From: Aquimarina sp. MMG016
GTDB taxonomy: Bacteria; Bacteroidota; Bacteroidia; Flavobacteriales; Flavobacteriaceae
Length of the DNA stretch: 64,000 bases
Assembly: GCF_018100805.1 (NCBI RefSeq)
Contig: NZ_JAGJEA010000001.1
Coordinates: 124,001-188,000 of the forward strand
Direction: 5' to 3'
How positions within the stretch are numbered: the first letter of the stretch is position 1; every line of letters begins with the position of its first letter. The position numbers were made by a program, and so were the translations under genes. A model generated the notes under the pieces. The model did not search any database. It was not told the DNA's origin and worked only from the letters and a program-made list of their open reading frames with translations. Of the stretch, positions 1-8,686 are shown one piece after another.

Positions 1-381
1 ATCGGTTTCTAAACCAAAATATGGCCTACTATTTTGATGTAAAGCTGCCAATTGTTGTCCAAATACTTTCCAAAAGTCATTACTTTGCATTCCTGAATCT
101 ATATATTCCAATAACAAAAAAGATACGTCATCCAATTCTCCATAATGCAGTACTTCTGGAATAATAAAAGTTTTAGAATCTTTGAGTTCTCTTAGCCCGA
201 TGGCCTCAGCCTGGAACATTCCTTGAAATTGAGAAGCGCTATTGATTTTAACAACTACCTTCTGTGTAGACGTTACCAATATATATACTTCATTAATATC
301 TCCACCCGATAATGGCGCTGTAGATATAATTTTTTCTGAAAGAAGTGTTTCGAAGTGTTTTATGAGTTCAGAAGAAATCAT
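1..381 (-). CDS. Fructosamine kinase family protein (C-terminal part beyond the left edge)
   Basis: The first 127 residues are present and the rest lies outside the window. The N-lobe of a protein-kinase-like fold can be read: a glycine-containing loop (SGGDINEVY, about residues 23-31), then VVVKIN with the probable ATP-binding lysine, then a hinge-like LLLEYID. This pattern fits the fructosamine/ketosamine-3-kinase family, which phosphorylates sugar adducts on protein amines so that they fall off. The ATG overlaps the stop codon of the upstream DHFR gene by one base (TAATG), so the two are probably co-translated. A general aminoglycoside-phosphotransferase-like kinase is the main alternative. 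The catalytic loop is not in the window, so activity cannot be judged. Confidence 0.75.
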   Translation of the reverse strand, partial: MISSELIKHFETLLSEKIISTAPLSGGDINEVYILVTSTQKVVVKINSASQFQGMFQAEAIGLRELKDSKTFIIPEVLHYGELDDVSFLLLEYIDSGMQSNDFWKVFGQQLAALHQNSRPYFGLETD

Positions 382-1319
382 TACTTCTTCTTATAAGTCA
401 AATACGTAAAAGGATATTGATGCTTTTCATCTTTATCATGAAATTCCTCCTTAACTAACTCCCACACCTCAGCATCAAACTCTGGAAAAAATGCATCTGC
501 TTCAAATTCCCCATGAACTCTGGTTAGCTCAATACAATTAGCATATTCTAACCCCAATGTATAAATTTCACCTCCACCTATGATAAAGGGATTAGTATCG
601 CTTTTTGATTTCTCTAAAGCTTCTTCCATAGTTTGCACCACAATTACACCTTCTGCTTGATAGTCTTTATTACGTGAAATCACAATATGAACTCTATTGG
701 GTAATAGTTTTGGAAAAGATTCAAACGTCTTTCTACCCATAATAATATGGTGACCTGTAGTTAATTGCTTAAATCGTTTAAAATCATCTGGCAAATGCCA
801 TACCAGATCATTATCTTTTCCTAAAGCATTATTCTCTCCAGCAGCGGCAATCATAGTAATTATCTGCTTAGGTTTTTTCTTTTCTTCTATAGTGACTGGC
901 TGCTTTGCTTTGATAAATTCTTCTTTCTTTTTGATTAATTCTTCTTTTGGATACATTAGATCGACATCTCTTTGAATTAATGCAATTTCCTCTTTCTGCT
1001 TTACAATCAGGCGTTCCATCTGTCGATCTGTCCATTCCTGACCCATAAAAGAATGAAACAGCCATACATTACAAAAATGCAATACAAATAAAAACCCCCA
1101 ACAAATAATAGCTATAAAAGACCATTTAGCACCAAAAAAAGTAACCTCTGCACCTAATCCAAATATCAAATTAAGAACTACGAAAAAGATAGACCCCACA
1201 ACAAAGACAATGAAGTGATTGAATAAACGCTTCTTCTGGATAACTCTCTTTCGGGCATGCTCATATAATTCCCTTTGTAAGGGATCGATTTGAGGAGTAT
1301 CTTTTCTCTTTGAAAACAT
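381..1319 (-). CDS. folA: Dihydrofolate reductase fused to an N-terminal 2TM membrane domain
   Basis: Residues about 13-105 form a 2TM domain: a basic N-terminus (HARKRVIQKKR) followed by two hydrophobic helices (about 36-58 and 66-90). A charged, probably coiled linker (about 105-150) leads to a complete DHFR domain (about 153-312). Typical DHFR signatures are seen: MIAAAGENNALGKDNDLVWHLP, then HHIIMGRKTFESFP, then FIIGGGEIY. The enzyme makes tetrahydrofolate and works with thyA at 5948-6772. A normal bacterial DHFR is about 160 residues, so almost half of this protein is extra. No frameshift is visible at the join. The internal MIAAAG could be a second start giving a soluble form. The downstream kinase gene overlaps by one base. 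Confidence 0.93.
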   Translation of the reverse strand: MFSKRKDTPQIDPLQRELYEHARKRVIQKKRLFNHFIVFVVGSIFFVVLNLIFGLGAEVTFFGAKWSFIAIICWGFLFVLHFCNVWLFHSFMGQEWTDRQMERLIVKQKEEIALIQRDVDLMYPKEELIKKKEEFIKAKQPVTIEEKKKPKQIITMIAAAGENNALGKDNDLVWHLPDDFKRFKQLTTGHHIIMGRKTFESFPKLLPNRVHIVISRNKDYQAEGVIVVQTMEEALEKSKSDTNPFIIGGGEIYTLGLEYANCIELTRVHGEFEADAFFPEFDAEVWELVKEEFHDKDEKHQYPFTYLTYKKK

Positions 1320-1397
1320 ATTAATAGTACCTTAGTAATGTCTAATTATTATATCCGAGTAAATATAAAGGTTTTGTAAAAAAGCCAAATATAACAT

Positions 1398-2480
1398 ATG
1401 AAGAATTTAAGAAAAGAATTCCCGATTTTAACCAAGAACACATACCTTAACACTGCTTCATCCGGATTATTATACAATTCTTTATTAGATTTCAGACAAG
1501 AGCACGATCTTGATTTTTTAATTGGAGGTAGCTTATTTAGGAATAAGCAACAGGCATTTCTAAATAGTATACGCAAGACTATCTCAGCATTCTTTGGTAG
1601 TAAACAAAACAACACCGTATTAACTCCTAATTTTTCATTAGGTTTAAATACTATATTAAATGGTATTGAAAAAAATAAAAAAGTACTTTTATTAGACGAG
1701 GATTATCCATCGGTAAACTTTGCATTTGCTAATAAAGGTTATGCCGTTTGCTATGCAAAAGTCAATGCTACTTTAGAACAAAATATTGAAGAAGCTATCA
1801 TAAAACACAAACCTAATATACTCGCTTTAAGTTTGGTTCAATATGTAAATGGTATAGTGATAGATCTAGATTTCCTTCGAAAATTAAAATCTAAAAATCC
1901 TAATCTCTTAATAATTGCCGATGCAACTCAATTTTGTGGTACAAGAGTATTTGATTTTGACAGTTCAGGAATTGATATTCTTGGATGTAGCGGATACAAA
2001 TGGTTATTAGGAGGTTATGGTAATGGTTTTATATTATTTAAAGATCAAATACTAGATCAGATCACACCTAATTCGTATAAAAACGCTGCAAATGAAGCAG
2101 ATTATGATCCTTCATACACTAGTTTACAAGCAAGATTTGAGTGTGGACATCTAGACACCTTCAACTTTGGAAGTTTGGAATTTTCTTTAAATTTTTTATC
2201 CAAAATTGGGCTATCAACGATTGAAGAAAAAATAATAAAATTAGCTGATTATGCTAAAACGGAACTTTGCAAGTTAGATCTACTTGAAGAAGATGTTGTA
2301 CAAAGACAAAATAATAGTTCAATTTTTAATATAAAAGGTGATCAAAAATTATTCAACTACCTTTCAGAAAATGATATTACCACTTCAGTAAGAGGTTCTG
2401 GAATTCGGATTAGTCTTCATTTTTATAACACAAAAGAAGATGTTGAAAAATTACTTTCTGCACTACATCGTTATCGTTAA
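1398..2480 (+). CDS. Aminotransferase class V-fold PLP enzyme
   Basis: The 360-residue protein has the fold type I PLP pattern of class V aminotransferases, cysteine desulfurases and kynureninases: NTASSGLL near the N-terminus, the cofactor aspartate in IIADATQFCG (about 171-180), and the Schiff-base lysine in GCSGYKWLLGGYGNG (about 195-209). The substrate cannot be read from the sequence. It is monocistronic, starts at an ATG 78 bp from the divergent folA gene, and ends before the CBM48 gene. Its position close to egtB and egtD makes a role as the C-S lyase of ergothioneine synthesis (EgtE-like) possible, but that is only inference from location. Confidence 0.85.
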   Translation: MKNLRKEFPILTKNTYLNTASSGLLYNSLLDFRQEHDLDFLIGGSLFRNKQQAFLNSIRKTISAFFGSKQNNTVLTPNFSLGLNTILNGIEKNKKVLLLDEDYPSVNFAFANKGYAVCYAKVNATLEQNIEEAIIKHKPNILALSLVQYVNGIVIDLDFLRKLKSKNPNLLIIADATQFCGTRVFDFDSSGIDILGCSGYKWLLGGYGNGFILFKDQILDQITPNSYKNAANEADYDPSYTSLQARFECGHLDTFNFGSLEFSLNFLSKIGLSTIEEKIIKLADYAKTELCKLDLLEEDVVQRQNNSSIFNIKGDQKLFNYLSENDITTSVRGSGIRISLHFYNTKEDVEKLLSALHRYR

Positions 2481-2603
2481 TATCTATTTGTTAAATGTTG
2501 ATTAAATTACTGATAATCCGACATTTCACGCTTTTCAGATTTAATGTTTTGTAGTAATTTAGTTTTGAATTTTGTTAACCAATAATTAATTTTAAACTAA
2601 ATT

Positions 2604-2900
2604 ATGGCAATTACCAAGCAATACTTAAAATCAAAACCTGTTTGTAAAGTTACTTTTACAGTTCCAGCAAAAGAAGCAAATAGTGTTAGCGTAGCCGGAG
2701 AATTTAATGAGTGGAGTACAGAGGCTACAGTATTAAAAAAACTAAAAAACGGAACTTTTAAAGGAACCGTTGATCTACCAAAAGATAATAAATTCGAATT
2801 TAAATACGTAGTGGACGGTGAATGGACCAATGAGTCTGAAGCTGACGGATATCAGTGGAATGACTATGCAGCTGCTGATAACAGTTTATTGGTTTTATAA
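2604..2900 (+). CDS. Small isoamylase early-set (CBM48/AMPK-type glycogen-binding) protein
   Basis: A 98-residue single-domain protein. The CBM48-like core shows VCKVTFTVPAKEA, then VSVAGEFNEWS (about 28-38), then GTFKGTVDLP and FEFKYVVDGEW. This is the sugar-binding immunoglobulin-like fold found in glycogen branching enzymes and AMPK beta subunits, here with no catalytic domain. It has no signal peptide and is probably cytosolic. In flavobacteria such a small gene often lies near folate genes; its function is not established. Confidence 0.85.
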   Translation: MAITKQYLKSKPVCKVTFTVPAKEANSVSVAGEFNEWSTEATVLKKLKNGTFKGTVDLPKDNKFEFKYVVDGEWTNESEADGYQWNDYAAADNSLLVL

Positions 2901-2914
2901 AAAGTAATAGAAAA

Positions 2915-2951
2915 TGTTGAGGTTGCAGGATTTTAGTCTACAACCTCAACA
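2915..2951. terminator. Shared hairpin between convergent genes
   Basis: An 11-bp perfect inverted repeat (TGTTGAGGTTG / CAACCTCAACA) with a 15-nt loop lies between the CBM48 gene and the convergent DUF427 gene, and includes the last codons of the latter. The T-runs are short, so it may act as a weak terminator for both strands. Confidence 0.5.
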
Positions 2952-3214
2952 CCTTTCCAAAAGGCAACATAACCCTTGATTTGTTTTGCCAAATCACTCG
3001 TTTCCGGGTAGTACCAAGCTGCATCTTTATTTTCTTTACCATTCACTTCTACAGTATAATATGACGCAACACCTTTCCAAGGACAATTGGTGTGCGTGTC
3101 AGTAGATTTAAAAAATTCTTTTTTAATAGTTTCAGGAGGAAAATAGTGATTGTTTTCAATCACTTTAGTATCATTACTTTCAGCTATTACTTGCCCATTC
3201 CATATTGCTTTCAT
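2933..3214 (-). CDS. DUF427 domain protein
   Basis: A 93-residue protein with the DUF427 pattern: MKAIWNGQVIAES at the N-terminus, YFPPETIKKEFF in the middle, and CPWKGVASYYTVEVNG followed by AAWYYP. The family is a small beta-rich cytosolic fold of unknown function. It begins 31 bp after the egtD stop codon and is likely the last gene of an egtB-egtD-DUF427 transcript. No catalytic residues can be assigned. Confidence 0.88.
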   Translation of the reverse strand: MKAIWNGQVIAESNDTKVIENNHYFPPETIKKEFFKSTDTHTNCPWKGVASYYTVEVNGKENKDAAWYYPETSDLAKQIKGYVAFWKGVEVVD

Positions 3215-3245
3215 CTGTTCTTTTTTTAAAGTTTTTACTTTGTAA

Positions 3246-4223
3246 CTACTTAGTAGCCTTTGTAATTAAATAATCCTTATACTCTTGATTTTCATTTGTA
3301 AAAGATTGTACAACTTCTAATCCGGATTCTTCTGTCAGCCATTTAACAATATCATCATCATATTTTTGAGAAATCTCAGTATGGATGCTTTCCCAGGCTT
3401 CAAAATGAACTTCTAAAGATAAACTATTGATATCTACTGTTTGTTTCTCTTTACTTACCAAATAACTTTTGGCGGTTCCACTTTCTGGATCATACGTTTC
3501 CCAATGCATAAATTTGTCTAAATCAAAATTAGCATCAAGCTCTTTATTGATTCTTGCCAGAATATTTTTATTAAAAGCTGCCGTTACACCAGTTTTGTCG
3601 TTATAAGCATCCAAAACTTTCTGAGGGTGTTTCTTTTGATCAAATCCCATAAAAAGTAAATCTCCGGGATTTATGGCATTACATAATTTCTTTAGGAATT
3701 GAATAGCCCTAGGGTGTAATAAATTACCAATATTAGAACCTAATACCATAATCACCTTTTTGCGATCACTGATATGCTTCAATCGATCTAAAACTTCAAA
3801 ATACTCTCCTATCTGACCTTGCACTATAACCTTAGGCATTTCCAGATCCAGATTCTTTACTAATCCTTCAATGGCGTTCTCACTAATATCAATTGGGTTA
3901 TACGTAAAATCGTGATTTTTATCTAACAACTCTCTGAGTAAAATCTTAGTTTTTTTCCCGTCACCAGCGCCAAGTTCAATAAGATCAAAACCTTCATTAT
4001 CCGAATCAAAGCCTCTAATGATTTCAGATTTTTGAGTTTCAAATATTTCATACTCTGCTCGAGTAAGGTAATATTCTGGTAATTCCATGATTTGCTGAAA
4101 AAGTTCATCTCCTACCTCATCATAGAAAAATTTGGACGATAAATATTTTGGGAATGCAGATAGTCCTTCGCACACTTCTTTTTCAAAAGTGGACACAGAA
4201 ACTTTTTGGTCTTTACAATTCAT
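3246..4223 (-). CDS. egtD: L-histidine N-alpha-methyltransferase (EgtD)
   Basis: The enzyme transfers three methyl groups from SAM to histidine to give hercynine, the first step of ergothioneine synthesis. The 325-residue length is normal. Signatures of the EgtD family (methyltransferase 33) are visible: FFYDEVGDELFQQI near residue 33, PEYYLTRAEYEI, the SAM-binding loop DLIELGAGDGKKT (about 81-93), MVLGSNIGN, and LFMGFDQKKHP. It is 12 bp downstream of egtB and so is almost certainly co-transcribed. Cytosolic. An EgtD homologue acting in another betaine pathway is possible, but the EgtB neighbour argues for ergothioneine. Confidence 0.93.
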   Translation of the reverse strand: MNCKDQKVSVSTFEKEVCEGLSAFPKYLSSKFFYDEVGDELFQQIMELPEYYLTRAEYEIFETQKSEIIRGFDSDNEGFDLIELGAGDGKKTKILLRELLDKNHDFTYNPIDISENAIEGLVKNLDLEMPKVIVQGQIGEYFEVLDRLKHISDRKKVIMVLGSNIGNLLHPRAIQFLKKLCNAINPGDLLFMGFDQKKHPQKVLDAYNDKTGVTAAFNKNILARINKELDANFDLDKFMHWETYDPESGTAKSYLVSKEKQTVDINSLSLEVHFEAWESIHTEISQKYDDDIVKWLTEESGLEVVQSFTNENQEYKDYLITKATK

Positions 4224-4235
4224 CTAAAAATAGAG

Positions 4236-5402
4236 TTATATATCTTTCACCAATCGCAATCCTGTAAATTGCCATCTAAGGTTAGGGTGAAAAAAATTAC
4301 GATATGTTGGTCTTGTATGATTTTGAGGTGTGGCTACTGATCCTCCACGAAGTACTTTTTGGTTTACCATAAATTTACCATTATACTCGCCGAGTGCACC
4401 TGGAGCCTTCTCATAATTAGGATAAGGAAGATATGCACTTTCTGTCCATTCCCATCGCTTTCCCCAATCAAAAAATTGGTTTGCAGCTTCCCATTCGAAT
4501 TCAGTTGGTAAACGTTCTCCTTTCCATTGCGCAAAAGCAAAGGCTTCATAATATGATATATGCGTAACAGGAGCATGCGAAAGCAAAGGCTTTAATCCCT
4601 GCATAGTATATTGATAATATTCTCCATCAACCAAATGCCAATATAAAGGAGCACTAATCTTCTCGTTATTAATCCAATCCCAAGCTTCTGCATGCCAAAG
4701 TAAGTTGTCGCTATAACCTCCATCATTAATAAACTCAAGATATTCTTCATTGGTTACCATTGCATTAGCAATAGCATATTCTTGAAGAAATACTTTATGC
4801 ACACCTAATTCATTATCATAGCAAAAATCATTTCCTGAATACCCAATCTTATATATACCTTCTTCAATAATTATATATTCTGTAGTTTTTCCAAAAACAG
4901 GATTTTCTGAGAAGGTGTCATTATATTTAGGAAGAAGTGGATTATTACCCAATATGAATTTAATATCTGTCAGTAATAATTCTTGATGTTGTTTTTCATG
5001 ATGAATACCAATCTCGACTAATTTCCATATTTCATTATTTTCGTTTTCTTCTAGAAAAGATTGTAAATGAGATGTTACATAATCCCTATATTCATACACT
5101 TGACTAACGGTTGGACGAGAAAGGTTTCCTCGATTTGTTCTCACCACTCGTTTACCAATACTTTCATAATAGCTATTAAACACAAAAGCATACTCGGGAT
5201 GGAATCTTTGATAACCTTTTGCATACTTATCCAAAATAAATTCTTCAAAAAACCAGGTAGTATGTCCTAAATGCCATTTAGGAGGAGAAACATCAACCAC
5301 GGGTTGAACTACATAATCTTCTGTTTCTAGAGGAGCGCAAATTTCTTCAGTATGAGAGCGTGTTTGTAAAAATGAAGCAATTAAATTATCAGTAATGATC
5401 AT
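4236..5402 (-). CDS. egtB: Ergothioneine biosynthesis sulfoxide synthase (EgtB)
   Basis: EgtB is an iron enzyme joining hercynine to a thiol (gamma-Glu-Cys or cysteine) with oxygen. The N-terminal DinB_2-like half has the expected iron-histidine motifs: WHLGHTTWFFEEF (about 43-55) and GIHHEKQHQE (HxxxHxE). The C-terminal half is an FGE-sulfatase domain ending in RGGS, then RNFFHP and WQFTGLRL. I chose the ATG at 5402 because the longer reading adds 12 residues (MSVFVNRLHFFF) not expected in the family. The substrate thiol (and ovothiol versus ergothioneine) cannot be decided from sequence. No EgtA or EgtC is seen nearby, as in the short form of the pathway. Confidence 0.92.
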   Translation of the reverse strand: MIITDNLIASFLQTRSHTEEICAPLETEDYVVQPVVDVSPPKWHLGHTTWFFEEFILDKYAKGYQRFHPEYAFVFNSYYESIGKRVVRTNRGNLSRPTVSQVYEYRDYVTSHLQSFLEENENNEIWKLVEIGIHHEKQHQELLLTDIKFILGNNPLLPKYNDTFSENPVFGKTTEYIIIEEGIYKIGYSGNDFCYDNELGVHKVFLQEYAIANAMVTNEEYLEFINDGGYSDNLLWHAEAWDWINNEKISAPLYWHLVDGEYYQYTMQGLKPLLSHAPVTHISYYEAFAFAQWKGERLPTEFEWEAANQFFDWGKRWEWTESAYLPYPNYEKAPGALGEYNGKFMVNQKVLRGGSVATPQNHTRPTYRNFFHPNLRWQFTGLRLVKDI

Positions 5403-5501
5403 AAAAAAAAAGTGTAATCGGTTTACGAATACACTCAAATTTACTAATTTTTATATTTTATTAACTTTAAACGAAGTTAATCCAATGTTAAATAATGTTA
5501 T

Positions 5502-5927
5502 CTATCTTGGCTTTTCGAATGTAATAGGAACAGTATATGCTATTGCTATGGGTTTCTTACCCCATTTACCAGGTTCCATCTTTGGTATTGCCCTAATAAT
5601 CCTAATTGCTTCTCTCTGAAGATATCTATGCCCTCCTGTAACTTCAAGAACCTCGACTTTACCCTTTTTATTAATTATAAATTCAACGGTAACTGTTCCG
5701 CTTAATCCTTGACTTACCGCTACATCAGGATATTGGAAATTTCTTACAATATGATCTCTTAGTTTGTTATCAAAACATTTAGCAGGTGAAAATCTTGATC
5801 TATCACATTTTGGCCATATTGGCGTAATACCTTTATCATTCGCATTTTCCTTAGCCAGAATTATATCACCCTGAGCAAAAGAAGGTATGGAAATCATTAT
5901 TGTAAAGATTAGTAATAGTTTCTTCAT
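5502..5927 (-). CDS. Small secreted energy transducer TonB-like protein
   Basis: A 141-residue protein with a signal peptide (MKKLLLIFTIMISIPSFAQ) and a TonB C-terminal domain (about 55-141: VRNFQYPDVAVSQGLSGTVTVEFIINKKG, then GHRYLQREAIRIIRAIPKMEPG). It lacks the membrane anchor and proline-rich linker of a classical TonB, so it is a stand-alone periplasmic TonB_C domain, common in Bacteroidota. It starts 20 bp after the thyA stop codon and is likely in that transcript. The partner receptor is unknown. Confidence 0.85.
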   Translation of the reverse strand: MKKLLLIFTIMISIPSFAQGDIILAKENANDKGITPIWPKCDRSRFSPAKCFDNKLRDHIVRNFQYPDVAVSQGLSGTVTVEFIINKKGKVEVLEVTGGHRYLQREAIRIIRAIPKMEPGKWGKKPIAIAYTVPITFEKPR

Positions 5928-5947
5928 AGTATCGTATTAAATTTAAG

Positions 5948-6772
5948 TCAGACTGCCACCATACCCTTAATATGTGGGTGCGGATCGTAGTCCTCTAACC
6001 TGAAATCATCAAAAACGAAGCCAAAAATATCCTTTACCTCTGGATTCAATATAATTCTCGGTAATTTTTTAGGAGTTCTGGACAACTGTAAATTCAACTG
6101 TTCTATATGGTTATTATAGATATGTGCATCACCAAATGTATGAATAAAATCTCCTGCTTCATATCCACACACCTGAGCCATCATCATTGTAAACAGAGCA
6201 TAAGATGCTATATTAAATGGAACCCCCAGAAATATATCTGCGCTACGCTGATATAATTGGCAAGATAATTTACCATCTGCAACATAAAATTGAAAAAAAG
6301 CATGACAAGGAGGAAGTGCTGCTTTTCCATTAGCTACATTATCCGAAAACGATTTTGACGTATCTGGTAATACACTTGGGTTCCAGGCAGAAACCATCAT
6401 ACGACGACTATCCGGATTGTTTTTTAACGCCTCTACAACTTCTTTTATCTGATCTATTTCATCACCATTCCAATTACGCCATTGATAACCATATACAGGG
6501 CCAAGATCTCCATTTTCATCTGCCCATTCATTCCAGATTCTAACACCATTATCCTGTAAATACTTGATATTAGTATCTCCTTTTAAAAACCAAAGTAATT
6601 CATGAACAATTGACTTAAGGTGAAGTTTTTTTGTAGTAACCATGGGAAAACCTTCACTTAGGTCAAACCGCATTTGATATCCAAACACACTTTTTGTACC
6701 TGTACCTGTTCTATCTTCCTTTTCATTTCCATTTTCTAGCACATGACGCACCAGATCAAGATATTGCTTCAT
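5948..6772 (-). CDS. thyA: Thymidylate synthase
   Basis: Converts dUMP to dTMP with methylene-tetrahydrofolate. The 274-residue length fits ThyA. Motifs seen are [20 protein letters not shown] near the N-terminus, the catalytic-cysteine segment [12 protein letters not shown], the nucleotide-binding segment [20 protein letters not shown], and [12 protein letters not shown]. The DHFR fusion at 381-1319 regenerates its cofactor, and the upstream nucleoside transporter fits the same nucleotide theme. There are 153 bp between the transporter stop and this start, so it may have its own promoter. Confidence 0.97.
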   Translation of the reverse strand: MKQYLDLVRHVLENGNEKEDRTGTGTKSVFGYQMRFDLSEGFPMVTTKKLHLKSIVHELLWFLKGDTNIKYLQDNGVRIWNEWADENGDLGPVYGYQWRNWNGDEIDQIKEVVEALKNNPDSRRMMVSAWNPSVLPDTSKSFSDNVANGKAALPPCHAFFQFYVADGKLSCQLYQRSADIFLGVPFNIASYALFTMMMAQVCGYEAGDFIHTFGDAHIYNNHIEQLNLQLSRTPKKLPRIILNPEVKDIFGFVFDDFRLEDYDPHPHIKGMVAV

Positions 6773-6925
6773 ATTTCTCTGACAAATTTATTTTGACTGT
6801 TTGTTAACAAAAAATTATGCTAAAGTCAAATATACAAAAAATAGGTTTTGAGATCTGTTATAAACTAAAGATTATAAAATAGTTATAAACCATTTTATTA
6901 AATTATATTATTAGTAAAAAAATAG

Positions 6926-8635
6926 CTACCCTATTATCATTCCTGCTATAGTAGCAGATAAAAGAGAGGCTATTGTACCTCCGAGTAAAGCTTTCATACC
7001 AAATTCAGAAAGTGTTTTTCTCTGACCGGGCGCTAACGAACCTATTCCTCCAATTTGAATTCCGATAGATGCAAAATTAGCAAAACCGCAAAGCATGTAT
7101 GTAGCCATGATAACAGATTTGTTATAAGTTAAATGTGTTGTATTTGCTACATTCTTTAAATCTGCTAATTGTATATAACCAACAAACTCACTAGCTGCAA
7201 GCTTAATTCCTAGAAGTTGACCCATTAAAGCTATGTCTTCTTTGGCGACTCCAATCAACCACATTAATGGAGCAAAAAGATAGCCTAAAATAAGCTCAAG
7301 AGATAAGCTTGGATAAGCTGTGTTTGATACTATCCAAGTGTTTATAGAAGTAATATCTCCAACCCAACTTAATATACCGTTCAGCATAGCAATAAAAGCC
7401 ACAAACACTAATAACATAGCGCCAACATTTACAGCTAGTTTTAAGCCTTCGGTTGTTCCGTTTGCTATAGCATCTAAAATATTAGATCCTATTTTTTCTG
7501 AAGAAACATATACGTCTGTATTAATTTCTTCTGTTTGAGGAAATAGTATTTTAGAAATAACAATTGCTCCTGGAGCTGCCATAACTGATGCAGCTAATAG
7601 GTGTTTTGCAAATTGTAGTCTCAAAACAGGATCATCTCCTCCTAAAAACCCTATATAAGCTGCCAATACAGCTCCCGCAACAGTTGCCATGCCACCGATC
7701 ATAACCAATAGCATTTCAGACTTATTCATCTTTTCTAGATACGCTTTAATTAATAGAGGTGCTTCTGTTTGCCCTAAAAATATATTCCCTGCTACACTTA
7801 AACTTTCTGCTCCAGATATCTTTAGTGCTTTCGTTAACAGCCAAGCCAAACCTTTTACTACTTTTTGAATAATACCTAAATAAAATAATAAAGAGGTTAA
7901 GGCTGAAAAGAATATAATAGTTGGCAATACTTGAAAAGCAAATATAAAACCAAAGGTATCCATATCTACAACCAAACCTTCAAACAAAAATTTACTTCCT
8001 GCTCTAGTGAAATCTAAAACACTAACAAATAGGCTTCCAACCCATTCAAATATGGTTTGAATAAACGGCACTCTTAAAACTCCAATGGCAATTATTAATT
8101 GAAACCCAATACCTAACCCAACTGTTTTCCAATTAATCCCTTTTCGATTACTACTAAATAAATAAGCTATAATCAAAAGTACAATCATTCCTAACACTCC
8201 TCTCCACAAACTATTAAAAGAAAATCCTTGATTAGGAATTAATTCTTTATTAGTTTCTGTTTTAACGACAACAGTCTCTGCAGCATTTTTACTCGCCTTT
8301 AACTCATAAGAGATTCCTTTTTTAGTCAGCACCAAAGTTGAATCTGTTATCTTATTAATTTTATATTTAATTAAAGAATCTTCCGCTATCTCAGGAAAAA
8401 AAATCAGGACATTATTTTGCTTAATATAATCACCTTTTAACACCCTCTTATTATTATCAAAAGAATATGAAAATATTCCTTTGTCTAAATGCAAATAATC
8501 ATCTTCTCCTGCATCAAAAATCCCTTGAGATTCTCCTTTAACCTCTTCTAACATCCAATTCTTTTCTATGGACTGTGCAGATATCGTTGCAACCAAGAAT
8601 ATTGCGAACAGTGAGGTAAGTAATCCTTTCTTCAT
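6926..8635 (-). CDS. Concentrative nucleoside transporter with a lipocalin-like N-terminal domain
   Basis: The C-terminal about 420 residues are a CNT/NupC-type nucleoside symporter. They contain a Gate-like segment, the motif GNIFLGQTEAPLLIKAYLEKM, and the later FANFASIGIQIGGIGSLAPGQR. Before this lies a signal peptide (MKKGLLTSLFAIFLVATISAQ) and a roughly 110-residue lipocalin-like segment (KNWMLEEVKGESQGIFD to LVLTKKGISYELKAS), which NupC of other bacteria lacks. The ATG at 8635 gives a clean signal peptide; the longer reading adds only five residues. It starts 52 bp after the bifunctional nuclease gene. The role of the extra domain is unknown; it should face the periplasm. Confidence 0.9.
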   Translation of the reverse strand: MKKGLLTSLFAIFLVATISAQSIEKNWMLEEVKGESQGIFDAGEDDYLHLDKGIFSYSFDNNKRVLKGDYIKQNNVLIFFPEIAEDSLIKYKINKITDSTLVLTKKGISYELKASKNAAETVVVKTETNKELIPNQGFSFNSLWRGVLGMIVLLIIAYLFSSNRKGINWKTVGLGIGFQLIIAIGVLRVPFIQTIFEWVGSLFVSVLDFTRAGSKFLFEGLVVDMDTFGFIFAFQVLPTIIFFSALTSLLFYLGIIQKVVKGLAWLLTKALKISGAESLSVAGNIFLGQTEAPLLIKAYLEKMNKSEMLLVMIGGMATVAGAVLAAYIGFLGGDDPVLRLQFAKHLLAASVMAAPGAIVISKILFPQTEEINTDVYVSSEKIGSNILDAIANGTTEGLKLAVNVGAMLLVFVAFIAMLNGILSWVGDITSINTWIVSNTAYPSLSLELILGYLFAPLMWLIGVAKEDIALMGQLLGIKLAASEFVGYIQLADLKNVANTTHLTYNKSVIMATYMLCGFANFASIGIQIGGIGSLAPGQRKTLSEFGMKALLGGTIASLLSATIAGMIIG

Positions 8636-8686
8636 AAAACTAAAAATCATTAAAAATAAGGTAAGTAAATCATAGGATGAGGAAGG

